Below are positions 1 through 41,900 of a stretch of DNA of 64,000 nt, piece after piece (the first letter of the stretch is position 1; the number at the start of each line of letters is the position of its first letter). The translations under genes were made by a program, and so were the position numbers. The stretch lies in assembly GCA_016490735.1 (NCBI GenBank), contig JAEMWC010000158.1, positions 716,001 to 780,000 on the forward strand, read 5' to 3'. Origin of the DNA: Pachyseris speciosa (lineage: Eukaryota; Cnidaria; Anthozoa; Scleractinia; Pachyseridae). The notes beneath the pieces are model-generated. The model was not told the origin of the DNA and did not search any database. It saw only the letters and a program-made list of their open reading frames with translations.

Positions 1-29077
<29,077 letters not shown>

Positions 29078-31595
29078 TTCCAGCAGAAGACGGTAAGACC
29101 GCCTCTTGAAGTTGTCGCCTGTTGCTGCTTGGTCGCAAACAACTGAAGCTTTAGTTCAACCCCGCAGCTTCTTCAAGTTAAATTATTGATTTCTTTGTTT
29201 TGGAAAAAAAAACAACATAAAACTCCAGGGGTTTATTGTTCGACAAGGCTTATAAAAAGCAAAATTAAACGTACTAGCCCGAAAGTCTGTCGATATTTAA
29301 AGGTTGACCCAAAAGTACTGTTCTGTTAATATAGTGGTTGTGGTCTTGGGGAGTGCAACAAAATGAAAGGACTCACAAAAATGCTACGAATATTTAAATT
29401 GGTTACAGAATCACTAAAGAACAAGCTATAAAGGAAAACAAACATGTTTATTTTCGTTTTAAGATGATGTAAAGCACTGGTACATTCATTTCTTGTTAAC
29501 TTTGCGCACGCATGCGCATACTCGAACTTGAGTTGTTGCGAGGTAAGACTACAATCTTTGTCTCTAAAGTGGTTAAGCTCAACAAATTTAGCCATTTCTG
29601 AATGTCACTTTTTATGATGCTTCTTCAAGCCGAACCAAATGATAAAGGTTGCACAGAATCGTAAAGGCAGGGGGTTTGAATCCCGTACAAGACTGAAATT
29701 TCTAGGAGTTCTTATCGCAACTACTAATGTTGTCTTTATAACTGCCATAATTAAAGAAGTGAAGAAGTGAGCCTTCTCGATGAGCACTGTAACTGTGTTT
29801 AGGGACAACTTTGCCAGTAAATATGTTTAAATTAAAAAAATGTGAAGACTATTTTAACTGCTTGTGTTTGAGATTCCCTCAAAAGCCGGATTTTGTTTTG
29901 ACACTAAGTTTAAGCCACGTTACATAGCTCAGGTCGAGATTATTGCCTAAATTGGTTTGATACACCTTGGGTGGGTTCGTTAGAAGTTGTTACACTGGCC
30001 TCAGTGGGGGTGCTAAACCACACAGTTTTCTTTTGTCGGTGACACCGTAGGATTAGGTCAACAGATTCTAAATTTAAGGTACAGTCACAATAATTTACTC
30101 ATGTTTTGATACTGGTTACGTAAGGAGTAGAAGCTTGTACTGACACATGTCTTTTAAGGAGGTTCCATCAGGTTGTTTTGGCTTTGGAATTTACCTGCTG
30201 AAAACGAAATTTCCTTTAGAAGACAAGCTTCGATTTCCTTGACACTACAACACCTTTTCGACGAGTGCCAATTTTTTCTCCAAGCAACTGCTATTATCAT
30301 AGCGACCGCAATGCATGGCTGCTCATTCCAGTCAGACCCTTCATAACGAAACTTAAAGAGTGTAAACTACTCAAGTCTTCAGCATGTAGGCCAAATAATC
30401 TGTTAGAGCGCTTCAAGTAAATTTCAAATACACTTTTTAAAAGGCTGGTTTTGTTCATTCACGCATTTTTCTTCAAGCTTTACAAGGAAATGTTTAACTT
30501 TTACACTTTTTTCTCTGTTCAAGAAATTATCATGGTAGCAAAAAACGTTTCCAATTCACATTAATCCTCCAAGGTGGCTGTGATTGTAAAATATTTAAGT
30601 TCAGTTGGGGATGGCTAAATTGAAGCAGGCACGGAAGTCACAAAGCTCGTAATTTGAGCGCGACAAAAATCTTATTAGAAGTGAGGAAGATTTCACATTT
30701 AAAATTTCATTTACATACTGAGATTGCAAATTGTAAATTAAACAGTAATGTGCGCTTATTCGATTGAAATTAAAGCGTTCTCCGACCGCCTTTTAAGTAT
30801 CCATAAAAATATCTTCTTCCTGTGCGGTACTGGCCGAATATATTTGAATGTTCGTACTTCAAACTTAATGCTACTCCCGAATCGTGCCTGGTGATATGGT
30901 ATTGCAGGAACAATGTCACTTATCATATGCAACGCTTGAAATTAGTTTCAAAGACGTTTGCTATTTGGTAGAAGACCCGTGTTAAAAGAAGAAAGTTTAG
31001 TTAATTTTAAGAAAACTTATGATTTTTCTCGAGTGTTTAATTTCGCGATATTTTTGCCGTCGCGAAATCGAAGCTGAAGTCCCACGAAAATAAATATAAC
31101 AATATATTACTGAAGTTGTATAGACACTTGAAAGTATCTATCACCATGGCATAACCCAAGGACTGTCTATTAAGAGAAACTCGCATTCTAAATTTAATCA
31201 TCGGTTTGCGCGCCACTCAAGTGCGGTCCAGATTGCTTTGAGTAGCGCGCTTCAGAAAAAAATCTGAACTTACAAACCAACTTGTTCAAAATAAAGCAAG
31301 TTTCTTGGCGATACTGATAGATTGATGGATAGATTGATCGGTTATTCAATGGGCTATACCAAAACTACCAAAACAATTAGACGGTTTCTTATCGCGGCTT
31401 CTGTCAACTTTTGCCTCGGGGCGAAAAAACCTACCGTGTGCCAGGTCATATCAAAGTAAAGCTGGTTATGATCAAGTCGGAAAACAGGTTTTAAACTTCT
31501 GAAAAACTTTGGCGTGTGAGCCTTGACTGATCAAAGTTATCGATGTACAACGGCTCCATCACTTCTACAGTAGTTTCTTTAAGTTTCATAGATGT
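29078..31595. other. Divergent intergenic spacer, no gene seen
   Basis: It should hold the 5' UTR and promoter of the discoidin gene near 29080-29300. No motif there is distinctive enough to call. The rest is AT-rich sequence without coding signal. Confidence 0.5.
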
Positions 31596-31852
31596 TAGTA
31601 GCCAGGCTTCCGTCTTCGTAGTCTCCTACGCAGCCGTTCTTTGTCTCGTCACGCAACGCTCCTCGCCACTAACGGCTGCTGAAAACCGAACCACATTCCT
31701 TTCCCTTTGTGTTTGCGGTCTAACGGATTAACCAATCAGGTATCACAAAAATGACAATGACGTCAGAGGAAACAGCATAGTGCGAGGAGCGTTGCGTGAC
31801 GAGACAAAGAACGGCTGCGTAGGAGACTACGAAGACGGAAGCTTGGCTACTA
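31596..31852. mobile_element. MITE with about 70 bp inverted ends
   Basis: TAGTAGCCAGGCTTCCGTCT...GCAACGCTCCTCGC at the left is mirrored almost perfectly by GCGAGGAGCGTTGC...AGACGGAAGCTTGGCTACTA at the right, in the intergenic spacer. Confidence 0.9.
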
Positions 31853-32109
31853 CCGTCTTCGTCGATGCCTGAATTTTAAAGAATCTTCAACTCTTCCGTG
31901 GGGCAATTTCAAAGAAATTCTGGATTGTTGTACTGATTTAATAACTTCTGCAATTTTTTTTTCATATATTCGAAACAACTATAACAGTGAACGACTTTAC
32001 TATGAGTGAGCCAGTTTTGTCATTTTTTTAGCTTCAGCCAGCATGAGTGTTTTTGAACTTTTCTAGCCAATCTTGTTCCCAGCCTCACTGAATCATGCAC
32101 AGAGTCATA

Positions 32110-32365
32110 GATAAAAGGAGTGTAGCTCGGAGTTTCCATAATTTAATGCGGTGCGACGATAAACCGCAAGTCCCGTCTTACAACTCTTCATAATTGATTT
32201 TGTGGGACGTTAAAGAACCCACACACTGTTCGAAAAGAGCAGGGGCGTAGTTCCCGGTGTGGTGGTCTATCTCTCATCTGATCGTTGGGTTGGGAAATGC
32301 TCGTCGATATTAGTTGTATAAGGTACTCTAAAATCCAAGGGTAAATAAAGTATACGTATGTAAGG
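32110..32365 (+). mobile_element. SINE body, head missing
   Basis: Shares GATAAACCGCAAGTCCCGTC, GTGGGACGTTAAAGAACCCA and CCGGTGTGGTGGTCTATCTC with the SINE at 225-632. Ends GGGTAAATAAAGTATACGTATGTA. Lies in the spacer between the two genes. Confidence 0.75.
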
Positions 32366-32689
32366 AAGGACAACAGGAAGGAGTAAAGAAAGACAGAAAG
32401 AAAGAAACTTTGTAGCATGAAAATTATTCATTCTTCCATGAGATATACTGCAGTTTGAGGGGGTTTAAGTCAACTGTTTAATGAATCAAATTTTCTGTTT
32501 CTAGCCGTAGAGCTCTGGGCAGGTTGTGTCGCTTGCCTTTTTTGCGCAAACATATGTTGCAGGAGCCACAACTGAATCCTTGTATAAGCCTTAATCGACT
32601 GAAATTAATTATTTATTGTAATTTTTCGCCAAATAACCATCAATTAGAGCAAAACAATAAAAGTTGCCCGCAAAACGCCGAGGGCCCAG

Positions 32690-32800
32690 TCACGTGACAT
32701 AGTTGCGCAACACCATTGGTCCACGTTGGTGGCTCCATCCCAGAGTGCCTCACGTATTTTTATTTGCGAATTCCAATCAGCCGCCATTTTGTTCCTGTGT
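32690..32800 (+). promoter_or_regulatory. Likely PTBP promoter: CCAAT boxes and a YY1-type site
   Basis: CCAAT at 32773-32777 is followed by GCCGCCATTTTG (32780-32791), the consensus of a YY1 site often placed just downstream of TATA-less housekeeping start sites. An inverted CCAAT (ATTGG) lies near 32715. It is about 120 bases before the ATG. No TATA box is seen. Confidence 0.45.
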
Positions 32801-32910
32801 CTGAGCAACGCTGAAGGTTTGCCTTATTTTGAGCTTGACGTTTTACAAGTCACTTGTGATACTTTTTGCAGAGCTCGATTGCGATTTCTCCCGCTTTGTT
32901 TCGACAGAAT

Positions 32911-32961
32911 ATGACCAGTGTCGCAGCCTTGGCTGGGATACCCGCTTCCACTGGAACTAAG
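32911..32961 (+). CDS. PTBP1: PTBP exon 1 (start)
   Basis: Encodes [17 protein letters not shown] (17 codons, phase 0 out) before a GTAAGC donor. The start was chosen because exon 2 then continues as KRTAEDLL, matching the family N-terminus. Confidence 0.8.
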
Positions 32962-35900
32962 GTAAGCGCGCGCGATATCTCCACATGTGCTGTACTTAGC
33001 GAGATGACTCGACTGCGAAAACGGCAACGGGATTTTTGACTTCCGTAAAAGCCATTTTGGGTGATAGTTATCTTTTCTTTGATTGCTTCAGCGGGGTTAT
33101 CTGAAGAAGAGAAAGTAAAAGAATCGCACATTCGTAGGTAAATGGGAGAGGTTTCTCGATAGAGCTGCTCTAAAAGTTAGGATACACATCGACTTCTGTG
33201 GATTTGTGGTTGACTGGTATCGATCCATTTCATTTTCTAAATTACAGCTTACGAAGTGACTTTTTCTTGCAGTTTCTTCTGAAGAAAGGGATATGAATTT
33301 CATTTTCGTGAAGTTGAGCTATGTTAGCTTGCTAGTGCAAGATGCTGGAGTTGATCGAGTTTCGCGGAAAAAGTGAAACCGACTCGTGTAAATTGCGACA
33401 ATTTTGAGTCTTCAAGCGTTTTGTTTATATTCCTGTAACGATGAAAATCTAGCCAAATCGTCATGTTAGTAAGATCTTTTGTGGCCCACTCGATACCACA
33501 ATTTGTGGTCTGGTATTGTTCAAAATTTATCTTAACTATGGGACGCAAAAGTTTAATTTTTCGCTCTCGATGGTTCACAAAAAGTCGTCTCGATCTGTGG
33601 TAGATATTTTCACTCCTGTTTACTAATTTATTATTAAGACGCCAAGATACAAAGTTGATGAAAGTTTTTTAGCTGCCTTTCCAAAATGCAGCTAAAATGT
33701 AGTATTCATCCCAAAGTTACGTTATATTCCCTCATCTTTTACGTTTTCGTACAATATAGGTGAAGATCTTGATGAAAGTGGCCATAATGTGAAAAAAAAC
33801 ATTCTTTGGCTCCTCTGGCGTTTCTATGACGTCCTTGCGTTCTATAAATTTTTAATTTATACCTCTGAGGTGTTTTTGTTTTACCTTTTCAATAAAGGTA
33901 TCACGTTTGGCTACTGTTTGGGAAAAAACAATATAATTTGTAGACCTTTATTTTAACGGTCAAATTTATCTAGGAACGGGCCACGGAAATGAAAACAATT
34001 TTGAAACTGATGTAAGCTTTGACGCATAAAATTATCTACACAATCCTTTTGAAATACTGTTCACTTAAAAGATAATACATTTTAGCAAATAAACGACTTA
34101 TTATTTTTTCAGCTGTAGTCAACTTGTAATAAATGAGGCAAGCTAAAATCCAAAATGTGATATTTTCGGATGGGAATTTTGCCATATTCCTGCAGGGGTT
34201 TTCTGCTTGAATGACAAGTGCTACATGCATAACATTGATTATTAAAAAGAAAAATAGTAAAATTTTTTGTCACATCACACGTGGCTGTACAAAATTAGTC
34301 AAAAACCTAAGCTTGCATGAAGTTGACTTCTCTATGATAGTTCCTTGCTATAAAAATTCAGAGTCACATGTTTATCATCAGTTACTTGACATCATCATAA
34401 AAAAATTGTAAATGTGCTGATAAGGTGATGAATCCCTTCATCGCAGTGCAATTTGTGTCTCCTTTTCAGAGGTAATCTACACTTTTATTCCCCAGTCTTG
34501 CTTTCTAGAGATGCAGGATATAGTGTACTGTATTTCCATGATTAGTAACTCTCTTAAAATTTGAATACCAAAGAATTTCCTCCTTACTTTGGAGGGAATG
34601 GAAAATAATAACCCTGCATCTAGCATTAAAAGAAATGCAACCAATTTATTAAAGACATCTAATTAAAACTAAAACTGTAAAAACGAGAACTATGCTTGAT
34701 CGAGCACATCGTTTGTCTTCATCTTGGACACATTTTTCCGATGAATGTGACCGTTTGAAAACAGTATTCTCAAGGCTGAAGTATCCTAAACATCTTGTTA
34801 ATTCTACCATCAAAAGTTTCGTTGACTCGAAGGTTTGCGATCAGCAGCAACCTTTATCACCATCTCAAGAGACAGATGACATGATTCGAGTGGTTTTACC
34901 ATTCAAAGACCAAATCTCAGCGGATAGTGTGAGGAAACAACTTAATGATTTGAGCCTAAAAATACATACCACCATCCAGCCCATGTTTGTGAGCCAGAAA
35001 ATTGAACAAGAACTTAATGTCAAAGAAACAAAACCACCAATTGTAAATCAGCAGTGTGTTGTTTATGGTTTTCAATGTGACCTGTGCGATGCGGTTTATG
35101 TAGGTTACACACGCGGGCATTTACATAATCGTGTAAAAGGACACAAACAACAATCCTCCGCCATTGCCAAACACTACAAGAACATGCACGGAACAATGCC
35201 TCAGGACCTGCTAAAGCGTTTCCAAGTGCTTAAGAAATGCAAAACTAAATTTGACTGCTTAGTGTACGAAATGCTTTTTATAAGAGCTTTAAAGCCAAAT
35301 CTCAACGTGCAATCAGACTCCATTCGTGCGAAAGTATTTTTATAATCTTCGCACCCTCTTATGTCAATTTTTTCGCACCAAAATCGCTTTAAATGCTGTA
35401 ATTTGCATGATCTCGTTTATATTTTCCTTGATAATGGAGTCATGACTACTCCGAAACGTCGGATTTTATCGTTTGTTTTTACAGTTTTATGTTTTAAGAA
35501 ACCTCTTTTAATGCTAATTAAAACTAGCATATCAAATTCTGTTGAATTGTATTCATCACAAATTCTTATATTTCCCTAGATGTACACATTCCTCTAAGCT
35601 TACTACGTCCCTGTGGAAATTGTATTCCCAAGCCTGCATACAGTACCGGTCACAGGGATTGCAGCATGTCCATGTGTGTAATATGCACGTAATGCACATG
35701 TAATGTGAGTGGACAATGAGTGGGTACTGTGTGGGCACTGCATGGACACTGCGTGTAATGTTCGTGTAAAAATTGTTTTGGGTGTACTCATGGCATACAA
35801 GCAATCTTTTGTTATTCATACACGCAAATTTGCATGTAGTCTGCTATCAAAAAGTTGCAGGTACAGCATGCAACACTGCAAATTTAAGTGGCTGTACATG

Positions 35901-38900
35901 TTCTTTGACAGAGTTCTTAACATGCAGCGATCAACATGATCAAAATAACTCGTAATAAATTAGTGAACTTCCATGTTTTTTTAGTAACACGATTATTTAA
36001 TGAACCTTAAGGATTGAAAGAAAGCATCTTACTCTTGTCGATGGATAACCTAAATTCTGTGTTACTTTTTCATGAAAACTGCTTTGAGAGTCCGTTTTGT
36101 TCCATTTAACTTTAGTGTAACAATATATACATGTACTATTGACAAATGACAATTGCCGCTGCTCAATTCTGTCCGTTTCAGTTATGTTCCTGTTTTATTT
36201 TATCAAACTGGAATTTATAGTAACCCATACTTTAAAACTAATGAACGTAAGCAGTGGGTTTATTATACAGATATTCACAGGAAGCCCTCCTTAATCAGAT
36301 AGTTCAAGTGAAATTTTGCAACCCTCCACAATAGTTTGAGCGAAATTTCGCAGCACTCCGCGATAGTTCAAGCAAAAATTTTGCAGCACTCTGGCATAGT
36401 TCGAGTGAAATTCTGCGGCACTTAGTGATATTTCAAGTACATATGTCATTTGTATATACTGACTATTTGCTTGCTGTAAATGTTTTGTTTATCTCCCTCG
36501 CATCATAAACATCTCATTCTTCAACATTTTGTCACCTGACGAGGGCAGATTTTTGTCATGTGCTATCCAACAAATTCTATCAATACATGTAGATTGGATT
36601 TCATTTTATGTAGATTGGATTTCATTTTACTTTTGACAGGTAAAAGTTCTCTCACGTTTTGTTTTGCATTTTGTAATGATCTCCTTCACAATAATGGAGA
36701 TCTCGGTAACTGGGCTGGCTTGCTTGCTCATAATAAACACAACAGATTTTATTTCAAGGAAAAAGTAGGAACAGCCTGGTCAACCAACTCAGTTCATTCT
36801 GAATGTGTAGATGATTGGCGCCACTTATATTTATATCTCATCTGAAATTCATGCACTTAGCCTTGTCACTCAACTCTATAATAAAAATACTGAAGTTTGC
36901 GAATTAATCCTGTTTTCGATACTACAAATTGAGCGTAATACTTCGAGCTATCCTTCATGCCTTTTGTAAAACAGTGGCTTCGCTTTAAACTCTCAATACA
37001 AGAGCGACAATGACAGAATGCTGACAAGGCAATCAGCAAATAATACAGGTTGTATGGTAGTGTTAGTTCTTGTTACACACGGTGAGTGAGTTCCAGGGAC
37101 TGGGTGTTATTTTACACGCAGTCACTGAGTGTAAAATTACTTGCATAAAATGTATTTGTGTGGACACTGCGTGTAAAATGAGTGTAAGGTCTTTGTAAAC
37201 TGTGTGTACTGTACACACATTACACGTGTAATGATGCAATCCCTCGGACCGGTACTGTACATGTGGTGTTTTTAATTCTGCTTCTAACTGTTTTCCTTTT
37301 AATTATTGCAGCGCACAGCCGAGGATTTATTAAGTATAGCAGGTATGTACTACATAATACATAAAAAAATGTGAAACCCATTACAGTAGATACACACGTC
37401 GTTATCATGGCTAAGCTGGAGACAAAACCATCAGACTGTTTCTAATCAATATGCTTTGTTGTTCTTTCAGGGCTGATGGGGGATCAGAAAAAGGTATTGA
37501 AATGCCGACTAATGAGAATTTTTTTGTTTGACGATTGTGCTAAATACACAAAGTATTGTCTCATAATGTCACAGTGAGACAAGTCAGTGGTGCATGTTGT
37601 TTCTCTTTTTTTGTTTTTTACAGCAACTGTATCACAGTTTTTTTTCTGGGCTCGCGTGTTTTAAACCAAGACCCACATAAAAAAAATTTCATCTCTTACT
37701 AAACTTTTTCAGAAAAGTTTACAATTTAATATCCTCCTTGGTTTGGACTTTAAATTGAAAAAAGAACCTTAATGTAATGCCCCTTTGCCACTTCCATCCT
37801 TGACTGTGCTTTTTGAGGGATTTTTAGCATGTACCATTGTCAAACTAGTTAGTGAAATGCTACATGTACTTCCCAGTACCCTTCCTGACAGAAGAAAGAC
37901 TTCCATTCATAGGAATTGTGGCAAAGGGCAATACTGCTAAATATTGAAAGGCTGTGGGCATATTGGTGTCATTTTACTGTAGTGTACATGCATGTCACTT
38001 GTGATAATTTTTTTGTTTTAGGCAAGATTTGACACAGCTCCTTCCAAAGTGATTCATGTTCGTAATGTACCTCCAGATGCTACGGATACTGAGGTATTTC
38101 AATATGCAGCCTTCTTGTTAGTCGAATAAAGTTGCGCCATGCTGGTAGAATGCAAGAAGCTGTCTAGTTTGTTATGATCTTGTTATTAAAATTATTTCCG
38201 ATTAGCTGTTAAGTTTCCATACACAACCCTTTCTATAACTTTTTAAGTAGGGCATGTACAAGCCATGGAGTTGGGTTAATATAATCTTTGTTCAAGTGAC
38301 TGACTTCCATCGCTGAAGTAGGTGACAGTTTTGGTTGGCCGTCGGTGCTTATTGAAAAGGCTGCACACACTTGAGAGTAAACCCTTGCAAATGTATCTTT
38401 TTCCACTATATTTCTGATTATAAGTATTCAAGAAAAAGTAGACAAGGATCTAACAATAACTTTTGCTTAAATTTATTACAGTTGCTTGCATTGGGGCTCA
38501 CGTTTGGACGAGTTAAAAATGTGCTCTTGTTGAAAGCCAAGAAACTGCATGAACCAACACAGGTAAGCAGTGAATCAGGACAGATACACAGTAAATGCAC
38601 ATGCAGAGTGGGGATCCGATACAAAGAAGTGTTGGGGCTGATCGGGGTTCCATATAAGTTTTTAAGGCAGGGTGTCAACACTGGATTGGAGTGGATCAAA
38701 TTCCCCACTGCTCCCACCAAACCGTTAGTTAATTTGTCGGGCCATGTACAGTTGTAGCTGATCTTGTATGGTTTTTGACTTGAGACTCCCTTCTTATCTG
38801 GAATACTGACTGATAATGTTGGTGTGTTACAACAGGGGTTTGTTGTAGAAAGATGATGAAGCCTGTAGATATCACATGAGTGCCCTCTGACTGAGCACAT

Positions 38901-41900
38901 AATGGACTGTTGACAGATACATGCAGTAATGCATAATAAAAACTTGAATTCAATGTTGACTTTTGTTGGTCTGTTTTGCCTTCAACTTTAGTTGTGTGAT
39001 GATGTGTATTTAATAGGCAAAATTCTGGTTTGGGTTTCTGGATTGTGTTAGTTATGATGGGTATTTCATTTTACTGCGTTTGTTGTAATGGGGCTCTGTT
39101 CTTTACATTTTACTTTGAATGGCTGGGCCAAAGGATAATTATCATTCGTTGTGACAGGGTTCGTTTCATCAGGGTTCCACTGCGTGTACAGCTGTATGTA
39201 CATTGTCAGCCCACAAACATCCTTCTGTGATGCCAGGAAAGTTGGTTATGAAGGTGGTTAGAATATGATTGACTGCATCACTGGTTTTTACGAAAAGGAG
39301 ATAGACTGTAACACAAGGCAAAGAACAGGGCATTTCATAACTTAAAATTGGCTTACAAATTTATGAGAAATGTTCTGAAACGGTGCTAAGAATAGATGCT
39401 GAAGAATTACTTGAATGGGAGATCGGCAATAGTTTTTTGACCACAACAGATGTTATGACTCGTAATCCTCTGTGACGTACATGTATTCATCAGGCCTGTC
39501 AAAATATTTGGTAGTAGTGGGCAGCATAGCTTGAGTAGTAGGCAACGACTGCCAGCAGACATTGCCTGGTAGGGAACTCACAGTGGAGCCCAGGTGTGAA
39601 GTAAGGGGCAAGCAATTGACTGTAGGATAGATACGATACAGTACAAATCTAGATAGATAGTTTTATTAAGCTGAAACGTTGCAGCCCTGGGCCAGCTGAA
39701 TTACAAATTAACTTTACATTAACCCATTGACTCCTACACCGGCCGAAACCAGCCGCACAAGACTGCCATGCTTCAAAACATTGCAACTATCTCAATCGCA
39801 TGAATATTGCCTTAACTGTCAGTTGTGAGCACAAAATGGAACGTCCTTTAAATTTGGATATCCAATAAACACAAGAAACCTAGTGATTTTTAGCAAATAT
39901 GGCTTTTTGAGATTGGTAGTCGTCCGGTCGCCCAAGACGACCAAAAAGTCGTACGGACAAGTAAGTTAACTCCAAAACTTGTCCTTTGGACGAGTACAAT
40001 TTTAACTCTACCATAACATCTTTTCTAAATTTTCATATGATGTTATCATGTAAAATGCATTCTGATCACTCCTCGTCCCTTTGGAACTTTCAGGAAACAA
40101 TGAATAATGTGCAAATTTCATCTGCAATGAAATCTTAATTTTGAGCGCCATCTTTATTATTGAAGGCTCAATTTTCATGTAGTTAACCGCTGGTATTTGT
40201 CTGAAGAACAGCATTTGCACAAAATGTGACAGCTGATCGAAACGAGATGTGGAAATATTTGGAAGTTGTTTTGCCGCCTCCAGTGAAGAACAAGAAAAGT
40301 GAAGCTGATGCTTCTGAAAAAGAAGCCTGGTTGAGATATGAACAGGAAGAACGCAAGCGTACCTTCTTGCCCTCGTGGCAAACAAACAACCATGGCTGGC
40401 GTTGGTGCACTGTGCATCAGCATCTACTGAGTCCACAATCCAAACAGTTGCAACTGGGAGCACAGCGTTTTGCGAACTTTGCAAGACTGCATCAAAATTA
40501 GACAGAAGTACTACCCAGAAAAATTAGTTTGCAGATGGCTGCTCTTCATGTTGTTTGGAGTCCATTATGATTCATGAGACCACCGCTAACCGTCTTTTCA
40601 AGTGACAAACAAATATATAAGTCAGAGTATTGCACAACGGAAATAAAAAAGGCAGATGTTCCAGTTAGACATAATTTTGTCACCGTTTTTTCTATAATTC
40701 TGCACTTTCGCAGGGGCAAGCAAAATTTGGCCAGGGCAAGTACAGCATCTGGCTTACTTGCCCGGCTGACGACTCTGATAAAAAATGAATATGGCTCCCT
40801 GGTCAAGAACAAAACTGACTGTTTTTAACGTCAAAGAGAAACGATGAAAATGCCCCTTTTTGCCTTTATTTTTTTTAAAGAAATCATCGTAGAAAAACCA
40901 AACTTCAACCATCATAACAAAATTCAGTCCTTGTTCTAGCTTAGGAATGACTTTTTTTGTTCATATTCTTCTCCCGAGCATAGATACAGCCTTTTGTTCC
41001 AGTGCATTCGGGCCTTTCTGCCATTTTCAATATCTCAACTGCGTTGCATGCTGGGGAATAACGAGAATTTTTGACAGCGCCCGTTCCTTCCCCCAATTCT
41101 TTCACATATAAACTAAGTCTACAGCCAGTCTGACCTACCGCCAAAAATTCCTGCTTGTGGTCATCTTCAGTGCTCACAAATTCCAAAATATGCGGCGGTA
41201 GGTCGAGAAATTCATCAATAGTCAAGTCCTAAAGGTACTAAGTGTCCGACCGGCCAAATTCCCATTTCGTCAAGTAACAAGTCAAATTCGACAACAAAGT
41301 ACATCACCTTGCTCGTTTTTTTTTTTCTTTTTTTTTTGAGAAAGTGGACTCTTAGCTTCTGTCATGCTTAATGATACTCATCTGGCAGCCACTAAAGATA
41401 AAAAATGGCTGTAAACTTAGCAAAAATCGCAAGCAAACCGAACTTGGGCCATTCTTGTAGCTCCATTGATGAAAAATAGCTACGTCAGGATGATGATGTC
41501 AGAAACCTGGAACCTCCAGTGCCTTAGGACAGCACCACTTTTCCATAGTAGTTTCAAATAAAGAGTCATGAAATGCTATGGATCTTTTATAGGTGGAAAA
41601 TCACTCCGAAAACTTACAAACGGCTAGTAGTCAATGGGTTAAAAGTATGTACATAAAAGTACATCAGCTTATGACTTTTCCCTAAAACTCAAGAAACAGA
41701 AACAAAAGGATCTGATGCATGATCTCTTTTGTTTGAGTTGTTCCAGTTGAAGGCAAAAGTCATAAGCTAATCCTTCGGATGCTAGCTTTTTAATCGCAAA
41801 ATAAGTACAGAACTTCATTTCTGACATCATAACCAGTCTGTATACCAAAGTAGAGTGAGTTCAGAGAGACTTGGACTTTAAGGCAAAAAAGCGATATATG

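Noticed and set aside
38418..38900. 160-codon minus-strand frame in PTBP intron 5
   Set aside because: It overlaps PTBP exon 5 on the opposite strand, has no recognisable domain and no splice or repeat support.
40226..40501. 91-codon plus-strand frame with KRTFLPSW
   Set aside because: Faintly like proteins carried by hAT-type elements, but too short and unmatched to call; noted under the 39719-41642 element.
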